A DNA stretch of 64,000 nt from contig NC_134117.1 of NCBI RefSeq assembly GCF_040939455.1, positions 63,324,501-63,388,500 on the forward strand, in the 5' to 3' direction. Within the stretch, counting starts at the first letter, position 1; each line of letters opens with the position of its first letter. Made by a program: the position numbers and the translations under genes. This stretch comes from Microcebus murinus. Lineage: Eukaryota > Chordata > Mammalia > Primates > Cheirogaleidae. This document shows positions 11,892 to 24,347 of this stretch, piece after piece. Under the pieces are notes generated by a model that did no database searches, was not told the DNA's origin, and worked only from the letters and a program-made list of their open reading frames with translations.

Positions 11892-14324
11892 AAATACGTA
11901 GTCTTTTAAGCCTAGCTTCTTTCACTTAGTATAATGTTCTCAAAATTACCCACAATGTAACGTTTATCAGTATTTCATTCCTTTTTATGTCTGAACAATA
12001 TTCTATTGTATGTATATTCCATATTTTATGCATTTATCAGTTGATGGATATTTGGGTTATTTCTACTTTTTGGCCATTACTAATATGCTGCTGTGGACAT
12101 CCATGTGCAAGTTTTTATGGGAACATATGTTTTCATTTCTCTCTTGGTTGTATAGCTATGAGTGGAACTGCTAGGTCATAAGATAACTTCATGTTTAACT
12201 TTTTATAGAATTGCTAAACCATTTTTCAAAGAAGCTGCCCAGTGTAGCATTCCTACCAACAATGTATGACGGTTTCAATCTCTCCAAATCCTTACCAACC
12301 TTTGTTACTGCCCCTTTATTTTTAAATAATAGCGGGTATGAAATGATATTTCATAATGGTTATGATTTGAGTTCCCTTAGTGACCATTAAGCATCTTTTC
12401 ATGTTCTTATTCACCATTGGTATTTACTTATTTGTTTATTTTTTTGAAGAAATGTCTATTCAAATTCCCTGCCCATTTTTAAAATAAGTTGCCTTTTTAT
12501 TATTGTGTTGTAAGAGTTATTTATATATTCTGAATACTATACCCTTATCCAATATACGATTTTTAAATATTTTACTGCCATTCTATGGGTTTTTAAATTT
12601 TTCTTGATAATGTCCTTTAAAATACAAATTTTTTAAATTATAATGAAGTGCAATGTATCTGTCTTTTCTTTTTTGATTACACCATAATTTTCATATCAAA
12701 GAAATCATTGCCTAAGCCAAAGTAACAAAGACTAACATATGTTTTATTAAAGAGTTTAATATTAATAGTTTAGGCTCTTGTATTTAGATCCTTGACCCAT
12801 TTTGAGTTACTATTTGTATAAGGTGAGATATGCTGGTCCACTTCATTATTTTGCATGTAACTATCAACTTTTCTCAGCACCAGTTGTTTAAAAGACTATT
12901 CTTATGCTGACTGAATAATCTTGGCACCTTGTAGAAAACCAATTGCCAAAAATTTGGAGTATATTTCTAGGCTCCCAATTGTAGTCTATTAATTTATATG
13001 TCTATTCTTATGCTACTAACAGACAGTCATGGTTAATCTAGCTTTGTAGTAAATTTTGAAATCAAGAAGTATGAGTCCTCCAACTTTGCTCTTCATTCTC
13101 AAGATTGTTTTGGCTCTTCTATATCGATAGAATTTCCAAGTGAATTTTATGATCAGCTTGTCAAGTTATGAAAAAAGCAAAGCCAGCTTGCAATTTGATA
13201 AGGAGTGTATTGAATCTGTCTACCAATTTACCAACCAACCAATATTAATTTTTTTTAACTCATCAGCACAGGGTGATTTCTTTAATTTCTTTCAATGATT
13301 CTGTACTTTTGAGTGTATTACTTTTATACTTCTTATGTAAAATTTATTCCTAAATATTTTATTGTCTGATTATTTTATAAATGGGATTGTTTATTTAATA
13401 TCCTTTCAGATTTTTTATTGCAAGTATATAGGAAGAAAATTATTTTTTCTATTAATTTTATATCCTGCAAGCTTGCTGAACTTTACTTGTTCTGATTTTG
13501 TACTTTATTTTGTTTTGTTTTTGTTGATTTCTTATGATTTTCTATTTATAAAATCAGGTTATCTACAAATAGCAATAGTTTTGCTTCCTCCTTACCAACA
13601 TGAATGCCTTTCATTTCATTTTCTTGCCTAATCGCTATGACTAGACTATCCAGCACGATATTGAATAGAAATTGTTAGAACAGACATTCTTATCTTATTC
13701 CTGATTTTCAGAGAAAAGCTTTCCAAATCTTTCATTATGACGCATGATATTAGCTGTGAGGTTTTCCTAGATGCCTTTTATCAGGATGAGAAATTTCTCT
13801 TCCATTTCTAGTTTGTTTGGTGTTTTTATCATGAAAGGGTCTTGGTTTTTGTCAATGCTTTCTTCTGCATCTTTTGAGATGACTATGTGGTTCTTATCTT
13901 TTATTCCTTTGGTATGATGCATTGCATTGATCGGTTTTTGAATGTAGAACTGATCTGCCATTTCTGAGATAAATAGTATACAATCCTTTATACTTGCTAC
14001 TGGATTTGAATTGTTAATATTTTGTTGAGGATTTTTGCATTTACACTCATAAGGGCTATTGTTATGTAGTTTTAGTTTCTTGTGATATATCAAGATGACA
14101 GTAATCTCATATATGAGTTGAAAAGTATGTCCTCCGTCTCTCCTTCTCTTATTTTGGAGTGTTTGTGAAGAACTGGTGTTCATTCTTCTTTAAATATTTG
14201 GTAGAATATACCAAAGAAGCCATCTAGTCCTGGGCTTTTTACTGTGGGAAATATTTGATTGCTAATTCAAATTCTTTACTTATTATAGGTCTACTCAAAT
14301 TTTTTTATTTCTTCTTGAGTCAGT

Positions 14325-14447
14325 TCCTAGAATCTGTTCATCTAGATTATCTAACTAGTTCCTAGATTATCTAACTAGTTCCTAGAATCTGTTCATTTCA
14401 TCTAGATTATCTAACTAGTTCATTTCATCTATCTATCTAACTAGTAG
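14325..14447. repeat. Local tandem repeats inside L1 ORF2
   Basis: A motif around tctagattatctaactagt is repeated three times with spacers built on cctagaatctgttca, ending in (ATCT)n. It is a local expansion within the L1 copy. Confidence 0.8.
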
Positions 14448-14624
14448 TAATATTCTTTCTTTAATCCATTATTATTTAGGTAAGTTGATTTATCACTCTC
14501 TCACTTCATCTTTATCAGAATAGATAAAGGTTTGTTAATTTTGTTGGTCCTTTCAAAGAATGAAATTTTTGCCTCACTGATTTTCTATTGTTTTTCTATT
14601 TTCTATTTATTTCCATCCTTTTCT

Positions 14625-15964
14625 ATGTACTCTGGTCTATTAAGTGTGTACAATAACAGTATATCTAAAAAAAAAACTATGTACATACCTTAATTAAAAC
14701 ATATTTTCTTGCTAAAATATGCTAACAATCACCTGAGCCTTTGGAGAGTCATAATCTTTTTACCAGCGGAGGGTCTTGCCTAGGGTGTTGCTGTCTGCTG
14801 ACTGATCAGGGTAGGGTGGTGTTTGTTGAAGGAGGAGGTGGCTGTGGAAATTTCTTAAAACAAGAACATAAAGTTTGGCACATCAATGGACTCTTCACAA
14901 AATATTTATCAGTAGTACATGATACTGCTTGATAGAATTTGACCCACAGTAGAACATCTTTGAAAACTGTAGTCAGTCCTCTCAAACCCTACCTCTGCTT
15001 TATCAACTATGTTTGTGTAATATTCTAAAAACTTTGTTGTGATTTCAACAATGTCTGCATCATCTTCACCAGGAGTAGATTCCATCTCAAGAAACAACTT
15101 TCTTTAATCATCCATAAGAAGCAACTCATTATCCATTTAAGTTTAATCGTGAGATTGCAGCAAGTCAATCGCAAGCTCAGACTCCACCTCTAATTCCAGT
15201 TCTGTTGTTATTTCCACCACATTTGCAGTTACTTCCTCCACTGGAGCCTTAAATCCCTCAAAGTCATCCATGAGTGTTGGAATCATGAATGATGAATGTT
15301 CTTAATGGCATTCAGATTGGTGAATCCTTTTCAGAAGATTTCAATTTACTTTGCCCAGATTGATCAGAGGAATCACCATGTATGGCAGCTATATAACCTT
15401 ACAAAATGTATTTCTTAAATAATAGGACTTGAAGGTTGAAATTGCTTCTTGATTTATGGGCTGTACGTTGGATATTGTATTGGCAGAAATGAAAAAACAA
15501 CACTCACCTCCTTGTACATCTCTGTCAGAGCTCTTGGGACCAGATGAACTGTTAATGAGTAGTAATATTTTGAAAGGAATCTTTTTTTCTTAGCAGTAGA
15601 TTCTCAACACTGGGCCTAAAATATTCGGTAAACCATGCTGTAAAAAGATGTGCTGCCATCCAGGCCCTGTTGTTCCATTTATACAGCACAGGCAGAGGAG
15701 ATTTAGCATAATTCTTAAGGGCCCTAGGATTTTCAGAATGATAATGAACATTGGCTTCAGCTTCAAGTCACCAGCTGTATTTAGTCCCAAACAAGAAAGT
15801 CAGCCTGTCATTTGAAGCTTTGAAAGCAGGCATTGACTTTTCCTCTTTAGCAATGGCACTGATAGACTTGCTCAATAAAGGGTTGATGCAAACTTTCAAT
15901 TTGCAAAAAACACATTATGTCCAAAGTGCAGTAAAATGAAGCACAATAAAGGGTGGTATGCCTG
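14625..15964 (-). mobile_element. Tigger (pogo-type) DNA transposon, truncated
   Basis: The right end, gggtggtatgcctg followed by TA, is the decayed inverted terminus of Tigger1-like elements. The minus strand at 14909-15097 encodes a transposase C-terminal remnant (STPGEDDADIVEITTKFLEY, then NIVDKAEVGFERT). The left terminus is missing and the transposase frame is broken. L1 ORF2 text is present on both sides, so it inserted into the old L1. Confidence 0.82.
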
Positions 15965-16622
15965 TATATGTGTTAGGTGTAGTTGGTTGTATTGTTCAGG
16001 TCTTATATTTCCTTGTTGATGTCTGTCTAGTTGTTTTATCCATTATTACAGTTGGAGTATTGGAGTCTCCATGTATTATTCTTCAACTGTCTATTCCTCT
16101 TTTCAATTCTGACAGTTTTTGCTTCATGTACTTTTAAGATTCTCTTCTTGGGTGCATAATTGGTTAGGATTGTTATACATTCTTGATAAATTGGCCCTGT
16201 TATCATCTCATAATAGTTTTTCTTTAGTACCAATTTTTTGTTTTGAAGTCTATTTTGTCTGATACTAATATAATCATTGCAGTTCTTTTTTTAGTTTGCA
16301 AGGTATTTCTTTTTGCATTCCTTTACTTTCAATCTATTTGGGTCCTTGACTCTAAAGTGTGCCTCTTACAGCATATATTTTTGAAAAAATTTTTAATCCA
16401 TTCTTCCAATTTCTGCCTTTTAAATGAAGTGATTAATCCATGCATACTTAACATAATTACTGATGAGGTAGGTTTTGCATCTGCCATATTTCTATTCATT
16501 TTCTATGTCTTCTTTTTTGTTCCTTTCTTCATCCATTACTGCCTTCTTTTGGTTAAATATTTTATAGTGTACCAATTTAACTTCCTGATTTCTCTTACTA
16601 TATATTTGTGTGTTATATTTTT

Positions 16623-16973
16623 TTTGTTTTTTTTGTTTTTTTTTTTTTTTTTTTTTGAGACAGAGTCTCGCTTTGTTGCACAGGCTAGAGTGAGTGCCAT
16701 GGCGTCAGCCTAGCTCACAGCAACCTCAAACTCCTGGGCTCGAGCGATCCTTCTGCCTCAGCCTCCCGGGTAGCTGGGACTACAGGCATGCGCCACCATG
16801 CCCAGCTAATTTTTTTATATATATATTAGTTGGCCAATTAATTTCTTTCTATTTATAGTAGAGACGGGGTCTCGCTCTTGCTCAGGCTGGTTTTGAACTC
16901 CTGACCTTGAGCAATCCGCCCGCCTCGGCCTCCCAAGAGCTAGGATTACAGGCGTGAGCCACAGCGCCCGGCC
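16623..16973 (-). mobile_element. Alu SINE, strepsirrhine-type, in the old L1
   Basis: A minus-strand Alu with the lemur-type linker. A perfect 16-base duplication, tgtgtgttatattttt, lies at 16607-16622 and 16974-16989. Confidence 0.95.
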
Positions 16974-17036
16974 TGTGTGTTATATTTTTAATGGTTGTCC
17001 TGGAGTTTATAATTAACACCTTTTGCTACTGTTGTT

Positions 17037-17146
17037 TTTAAATTTTTTTAAATTTCAGCATATTACGGGGGTACAAATGTTTAGATTATGTATATTGTTG
17101 TTGCCCCACCTGAGTCAGAGCTTCAAGCATGTCCATCCCTCATTTG
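17037..17146 (-). mobile_element. Short 5'-truncated L1 3' end
   Basis: About 110 bases beginning aatttcagcatattacgg, the same 3' end as at 25300, 28253 and 44812. It is probably a very short insertion in the old L1; no clean duplication was found. Confidence 0.6.
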
Positions 17147-17563
17147 TAATGTTTAATTATTATTAACAGCAACATAATTTCAATAATATAAAAACCTTTC
17201 CTCCAATAGAGCTTTTGTTCTATCCCACTCCTTTATGCTGCTATTGTCATACAAATGGCATGTATATATATTATATGCCCATCAACACAGATAGGCATAT
17301 AATGTATAATTATTGCTTTATGTAGCTTTTTAATAAGATAAAAATGTTACATGCAAAAATTACATTTATGATGCTTTTTGTACTTACCAGTGTAGTTATG
17401 TCTACCGATGCTTTTAATTCAATATGCATTTATGTTATTATCTAGGGTACCTTTTTTTCAAGCTGAAGGTCTCACTTTGGTATTTCTTGGAGGGAAGATA
17501 TGTCAGCCACAAATTCTGTTTTGTTGTTTTAATCCACAACATCTTAATTTCTCCTTCATTTTT

Positions 17564-19792
17564 CTTTTTTCTTTTTTATAATACTTTCATTGTTCTCTGA
17601 TTCATAAACCATACAATTCTTCCATTTTAAAGTGTATGTTCAGTTCAATTTTTTTCTTTTCTTTTTTTTTTTTTTTTTTTTAGAGATAGGGTCTTGCTTT
17701 GTTACCTTGGCTGGAGTATAGTGGTTTGATTACAGCCCACTGCAGCCTCGAACACCTGGGCTCAAGCAGTCCTCCTGCCTCAGCCCTCTGAGTAGCTGGG
17801 ATTACAGGCTTGTGCCACTGTGCCTGACTAGTTTTTTTAATTTTAATTTTATTTTTTTGTCTAGACAGAGTCTCACTGTGTTGCCGGGCTGGTCTCAGAC
17901 TCCTGGCCTTAAGCAATCCTCTCGCTTTGGTCTCTCAGAGTGCTGGAATTACATCAATGGTTTTTATTATATTCACAGAGTTCTGCAACCATCCCCACAA
18001 GAAATTTCAGATCATTTCAATACCCCCTGAAAAAATCCTGCACCATTTTGCTATCACCCCCATTCTTTCACTATAATTTGCCTGTTGAAATATAGCATTT
18101 TTAATGTCAAAGTTCCTTAATTTTCCTGTAGTCAAATATATCTTTTTTTTCAATGTACAATACAGTATTATTAACTAGAGTGCTATGCTGTACACTAGAT
18201 TTCCAAAACTTAGTGATCTTATAAGGGAAAGGTTGTAGCCTTTGACCAACATTTCCCCATTTTCCCTGTGGCCCCCATCCCTGGCAATCATGATTCTAAT
18301 CTCTGGTTCTATTAGTTAAACTTTTTAGATTCTAGATATAATTGAGTAATAAAGTATTTTTCTTGCTTTGTCTGGCTTATTTAAGTTAGCATGATGTCCT
18401 CCTTGTTCACTCAAGTCACAATTGGCAAGATTTCCTTCTTCTATATGGCTGAATAAAATCTCATTATATATCATATTTTTTTATTCACTCTTCCATTGAC
18501 ACTTAGTTTAATTCTATATCTTGGATATTGTGAAAAATGCTGCAATGAAAATAGGAGTGAGCCTCTCTAAGATACTGGATTTCATTTTTTGTTGATATAT
18601 ACCCACAAGGGGAATTACTGGATCATATCATGTTTCTATATTTAATATTTTTAAAGAACCTCCATACTGTTGTTCAAAATGGCTATACTAACTTACATTT
18701 CCACACACAGTGCATGTGGGTTCCCTTTTCTCCACATCCTAACACTAGTTATCTTTCATATTTTTATAATAGTCATTCTAATAGGTGTGAGGTGATATCT
18801 GATTATGGTTTTAATTTGCATTCCCCTATGATTAGTGATGTTGAGCATTTTTTTCATATACCTGTTGGCCATTTGTATGTCTTCTTTAGCAAAATGTCTA
18901 TTTAGATCCTTTGCCAATTTTTAATTGAGTTATTTGTTTTCATAATGTTGATTGCTTCAGTTCCTTACATATTTTGGATATTAACTCCTTATCAGATGTG
19001 TGATTTGCAAATATATTATCCCATTCTTCTGGTTGTCTCTTCACTATTAATAATTTCTTTTGTGGTGCGAAGCTTTTTAGTTTGATGTAATCCCATTTGT
19101 TTATTTTACCTTTTGTTGCCTGTGTTTTTGGTGTTATATCCAAAAAAATCACTGCCAAAACCAATGTTAGGGAAGTTTTTCCCTATATTTTCTTCTAGGA
19201 GTTTTATGGTTTAGGTTTTACATTTAAGACTTTAATCCATTTTGACTTAATTGTTCTGTATGATATAAGGATCCAATTTCATTCTTTTGCATGCCAACAT
19301 CCAATTTTCTCAACACTATTTATTTGAAGAGACTATTTTCCCTCTCTTATGTATTTTTGGTGCCCTTTTCAAAGATGAATTGACCATATATGCATGGGTT
19401 TATTTCTGGGCACTCTATTTTGTTTCATTGGTCTATGTGTCTGTCTTTACGCCATTACCATCTATCTTGATTACTATTGCTTTCTAATATAGTTTGAAAT
19501 CAGGAATGGTGCTCTTTCTCAGTCTATACCCAGGACCACAGTCAGTGAGCCTGTCATCTGGGCATGGACCTGTTCTTCTTAAAACAACTTTCCTCAGTCT
19601 TAGGCTCCACCAGGGTTTTATAATCTCCTACCTGAACCTCAAATCTTCCACAAAGGTGGTTTTCCTTTGGATGGGTGCTAAATTATGGTTGTTATGGGGA
19701 GCCTTGTCCATAGATGTCTGCCAAACTATTGTTGCTGTAGGGAGATATGAGTGGAGGACCTTCCATTCCACCATCCTGCTGATGTCATCCTT
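17564..19792 (-). mobile_element. Second L1 (L1M-type), internally deleted, inserted in the first
   Basis: The 3' UTR text (ataccatacaattc-like) and the ORF2 3' part run from 17564 to about 19500. It then jumps directly to L1 5' leader text ending ccaccatcctgctgatgtca at 19788. The flanking repeat cttcattttt (17554-17563 and 19793-19802) and resumption of the first L1 on both sides show nesting. It contains the Alu at 17651. Confidence 0.65.
17651..17953 (-). mobile_element. Old Alu (AluJ-like) nested in the second L1
   Basis: A minus-strand dimeric Alu without the lemur linker, with a diverged sequence and a poly-T tail. L1 3' UTR text continues on both sides. Confidence 0.88.
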
Positions 19793-20480
19793 CTTCATTT
19801 TTAAAGGATAATTTTACTGGATTTAGAATTCTTTGTTGACATTCTTTTTCTTTTAGTTCTTTGAATATGGCATCTCATGGCCTTCTGGTCTTAATGGCCT
19901 TTATGATCTTAATGAAATATTAGCTGTTAATTTTATTGAGGCTTATTTGTACATGATGCTTTGTTTCTTTCTTCCTGCTTTCAAAATTCTCTTTTTGCCT
20001 TTTGACAGTTTGTTTATAATGTATCCACTTTTGGATCTTTTTGAGTTTGTCCTATTTTTAGGGTGCTGAGCTTCTTGGATCTGTATATAAGTTTTTCATC
20101 AAATTTGGGGATTTTTTGGTGACTATTCCTTCAAATACATTCATGCCTTCTTTTTTTTTTTTTCTTGTTCTTCTCCTTCTGAGAATCCCATAATCCCATT
20201 ATGCCAATGTTGGTATGTTTCATGTTGTCTCATAGGTCTCTGAGGTTCCCCTTTTCCCGCTCAAATCTTCTAAGTATTTATAGCGAATTTTTAATTTCAG
20301 TTTTTGTACTTTTCAAGTCAAGAGTTTGTATTTGCTTCTTTTAAAAAAATAATTTATACTTCTTGTTAATATTTTCTATTTGGTGAGACTTCATTCTTAT
20401 ACTTTCCTATAATTCTTCAGATATAGTTTCCTTTATGTCTTTCAACATATTTAAAATAGCTTATTTAAAACATTTTTCTA

Positions 20481-20813
20481 GGCTGGGTGTGGTGGCTCAC
20501 GCCTGTAACCCTAGCACTCTGGGAGGCTGAGGCAGACAGATCGTTCAAGGTCAGGAGTTTGAAACCAGCCTGATCAAGAGCGAGACCCCGTCTCTACTAA
20601 CAATAGAAAGAAATTAATTGTCCAACTAAAAATATATAGAAAAAATTAGCCGGGCATGATGCCGCATGCCTGTAGGCCCAGCTACTCAGGAGGCTGAGGC
20701 AGGAGGATCACTTGAGCCTAGGAGTTTGAGGTTGCTGTGAGCTAGGCTGATGCATGGCATTCTAGGGCAACAGAGTGAGACTCTGTCTGAAAAAAATAAA
20801 ATGAAATAAAATA
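20481..20813 (+). mobile_element. Alu SINE, strepsirrhine-type, in the old L1
   Basis: Plus-strand Alu starting ggctgggtgtggtggctca, with the lemur-type linker (aatagaaagaaattaattg) and a tail of AAATA repeats. The L1 ORF1 text is split between attt and tttgtctagtaagtc. Confidence 0.92.
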
Positions 20814-21976
20814 AATCTTTGTCTAGTAAGTCAAACACTTAGGCTTCCTTAAGAGTCTCTTTTTATTTCTTTTTTTCCTGTATATAAGTCATAGTTTTTT
20901 CTTTGCATGTGTTATATTTTTTTGTGTGTGTGTGTGAATTGGACATTTTATATAATATATTGTGACAGGTTTGGAACTCAGATTCTTCCCTTTATCCTGG
21001 GGCTTGTTGCTATTGCTTATTGTTTTCATTGTTGTCTGTCAAATGATTTTAGAGACTAATTATGTAAAACATATATTCTCTGTCATATCTTGCAACTGAA
21101 GTTATTGTTCAGTTAGCTTAGTGTTTAGGGAATGAGTAGACACAGAAATTTCCTTAAACACATGGAAGCAACAAGTCACCCAGTCCTTCCCAAGAGGTTA
21201 TGTATGTGTTGGGCCACATTTTCATCAGTGATTTGGGACTGTACAACTCTGCCTTCCCCTTCACTTTCTGCTTACATGGAACCTCAAGATCAGCCAGAAG
21301 TAAAACCTTAGACCCTTGTCAGGTCTTCCCTGAGCATACCCACAGCCCCATGCATGTGCCTGGTCTTCTATATTCTGAGAAATATGTTAGAGCTTTTCAA
21401 AGCTCCTATAGACATCTCATTCCCTACTTTTCCTTTTAAGCTTTTGCTCAGCTTATTGTTTGTCCCAACTGTTATATACTGCTTCAGGCAGCCACAAATT
21501 TAAACAATTGCCTCTAATCTTTTTAACAAATGCACTTGAGAAAAATAGCTTTTCATACAGAAGAGTTCTGAGTATTATGTATACTCAACCTTGTAATTGG
21601 CTCTTCTAGGGAATCACTAGATGGGACAAATGATGACACTTCTTTGGGGATGAGGCTTTGAAATATCTCCAGCCCCATTCTGCTCCCTCTAATTTGCTGG
21701 TGTTCACTGGTGATTGCAGACTATTGGCTTTAAGGCTACAGTGGAGCCAGAAGAAGAAGGATGGAAATAGAAAAACTTTTCTGTTCTTACCACAATTTAT
21801 CCATTTTTATTGTTGAATAAGTGCTCCCCGGATCACTGCTCTGGTTAATTTCCAGAGTTCTAAAATAGTTGTTTCTGACAATTTTTGCCTATTTTCTCAT
21901 TGCTGTTTTGAAGGAGAGAATTCTCAGAGACCCTTATTTCACCATTTCGCTGGCATCTCTCATAGTATTCTGTACC

Positions 21977-22005
<29 letters not shown>
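21977..22005 (+). repeat. (A)29 homopolymer
   Basis: Twenty-nine consecutive A just right of the old L1. It may be the tail of an unrecognised retro-insertion. Confidence 0.9.
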
Positions 22006-22009
<4 letters not shown>

Positions 22010-24333
22010 ACTTTGATATCCAGGCAAAAACCTTCACTAATACATAAAGTCTATTATTATTTTGTAGGTTCTTAACATGAGAGCTCTCATATATAATGCA
22101 CTAATCTGTAATTAAAATAATGATAAGAATGACTCCGAGGAGCTGCTGCATCCTTAGGCATCCAGGCAATAAACAATCTGCCAAGTTTGCACAGAATCCG
22201 TTTGTTCCTTTGGATTTTATTTCAGTGCAGTCAACCAGGCCACCAACAACAATATAAAGAACTAAAAATGGGGCTACAAAACATGTAATTTTAAAATTCC
22301 TGACCCCAATTGCATTGAGAGGAGTGAAAAGGATGACATAAAAGATCCAAAAGAACTGTGTTTGAACCAACTGAAGGCAACAAAGACAAGGAGTGGCTCC
22401 AAATCAGCCCTCTCACCTCCACCTCAATCCCACAGGCCACAGAATGACAGTGAAGACAGAGTCTCTTCCTCTTGGTTATAAGCCTGCTCAAGGCAGCAGC
22501 TTTCAAGGAATGATCTAGACTGTGACCCTGAGAATGTGCACACCGGAGAGTATTTATTTGCTTTTGGGAGGCAGGTACTCAGACAGAGCAAATGAAAGAA
22601 ATCTGACATAGTATTAAAATTGTGAAAAATGGTTTTTTTTCACAGTTTAGTTTGAGATCATTATTTTAATAATGAGATTTACATATATTCCATATCATCC
22701 AATATAAAGTTATAATTGCAAACAGCAAATTTTCATAAATCACATTAATTGATAGTACTTAAATGGTTTAAATATATTCACAGTGTTTTAAAATTTTGCA
22801 AAATATATTAACAGTTGTTTTCCATTTTAACATCACAATAATCCTGGACACAGGCAACGCTTCCCTCATTTTATGTGCAATATGACTGAGACCCAGAGAC
22901 TCTGCTAAATTTATTAGACAAAGTGAGATTCATGTCTAGGTTTCCTGATTATTTGTTCAGTGCATTCTCCATTGCCCATATCCTTAATCATATCAAAGAA
23001 TCAAGAATCTACTGGTCGGAGTTTCAACTCTCCTCATTGCTTACATGTACTTTTTATTAATATATCCATCAGGTATTTGATACCTGTGTTTTCAGAAATT
23101 ATATGTGACCCTTTGGTTTAGCTTAACCAAAGTATTTGCAACTCAGTTTAAGGCTCCCTTGAAAGCACAGTGAGACAGGACACCTTTGATGCACAGTATT
23201 GTCTTTCTTCAGGATGACACTTCTGACACCACACCTAGAAAATGAAAGACGGAATGACCCCATGATGTTCCAACTTGCACACACTAAATAAAGAAATAAA
23301 TACAATGAAATAAAATTTAAAAAGAAGTGAAAGAAAAAACTGTCATTTCTCTGTAGGAAAAAGGAACTGCTTGGAGAATTTGAATGATGCAAGTTTGTCT
23401 GAAAGGTTTAAAGATGAAAGGGATCACTTTTTACCCATTAGCCTCATAGGATGATGAGATCCTGAGTGTACCTTGCCACTTCAAAGGTTCGCTGAAATAC
23501 AGCTTTCAGGAACACTGCCTGAAAGATTTTTTGTGGAGCAGGTACAATTCCCTCCAGGTCCTTCCTTCAGCACACTTGTTGATTGCTTCAACTTTTAGTT
23601 TTCATCAAACTTTTTGATGTAACTTCTAAATCTTTAGATTTCTAGGTCCCTCTTGTAAATTTCCATACAAAACATCAGGTATCTTCTGTCATTCTTCAGC
23701 CCTAGATTGAATTTCTAGGCGTTATACCAAGGTTCTAGCCTCTTGCTTAAAAATATATGCTTACCACCTCAGTGAACAAAAGGTAGAGGTGTATTTGGGG
23801 TTTAGATTCTACAAACCAATCATGCTTTGCCTAAGAGCTATCTTGCTGCTGAGACAATGGCCCAGAGAAGTCATATGTGTTTCCAGAAGAGCCATGAAGA
23901 ATACAAATTGTGAGTTTACTTTCTTAGGATTCCCAGAGAGGGAAAGGACAACAGACAAAGCTATGTGTGGGGTGGTAAATAGTGTTTAATTATTTGAAAA
24001 TCTGCCTTAAAGCAAGGGAGCACCAACATATCTTATTCTGCTTGGGGAATATTTCCTAGATAATTGAAATTTTCCCATGGAGTTTATTTTTTCATTATGT
24101 TATTCCCAAAATGATGATTCTGAGATTTTGCCTAATATTTTCTTTAATATTTAAACCATTAACCATAAATAGTGCTGTTTTGGTTTTTAATCTTATCCAA
24201 TGAGGTGCAGTCTAAAAATTGTTTCCATTTGCAGCGATTCAGGGGAGGTCAGAGTTGGACAAACATTCTTATTCCAGTCCCTGATGGAGAGTTTTTCATG
24301 TAAGCAACTATCAGCACAGCTGGACACCATTCT
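22006..24333. other. Intergenic, mostly unrecognised
   Basis: Contains a MIR-like remnant near 22800-22990. Overlapping minus-strand frames at 22101-22609, one of which encodes a hydrophobic stretch, could not be assigned to a gene or repeat. Nothing else was recognised. Confidence 0.4.
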
Positions 24334-24347
24334 AAACTCCTCTTGTC

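Larger units (their letters stand above)
11351..21960 (-). mobile_element. Near full-length old L1 (L1M-type), interrupted
   Basis: Read on the minus strand, the order is 5' leader (about 21960-21000), ORF1 region (about 20900-19800), ORF2 (about 17560-12000), 3' UTR and A tail (poly-T at 11352). ORF2 protein fragments survive, for example 13767-14183 with the stretch EESIDKNQDPFMIKTPNKLE. L1 sequence resumes across each inserted element, which shows one ancestral copy. Inserts are Alu (11596), Tigger (about 14625), Alu (16623), a short L1 end (about 17037), a second L1 (17564) and Alu (20481). Many stops and frameshifts make it inactive. The 5' boundary is approximate. Confidence 0.75.

Noticed and set aside
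13767..14183. A 138-codon minus-strand frame as a host gene
   Set aside because: It is a decayed piece of L1 ORF2 within the old L1.
14325..14447. Short spaced repeats as a possible CRISPR array
   Set aside because: There are only three irregular copies inside an L1 in a mammalian genome, without uniform spacers. It is a local tandem expansion.
16243..16713. A 156-codon plus-strand frame
   Set aside because: It reads the non-coding strand of the old L1 and runs into an Alu. The hydrophobic Phe-rich product comes from T-rich DNA.
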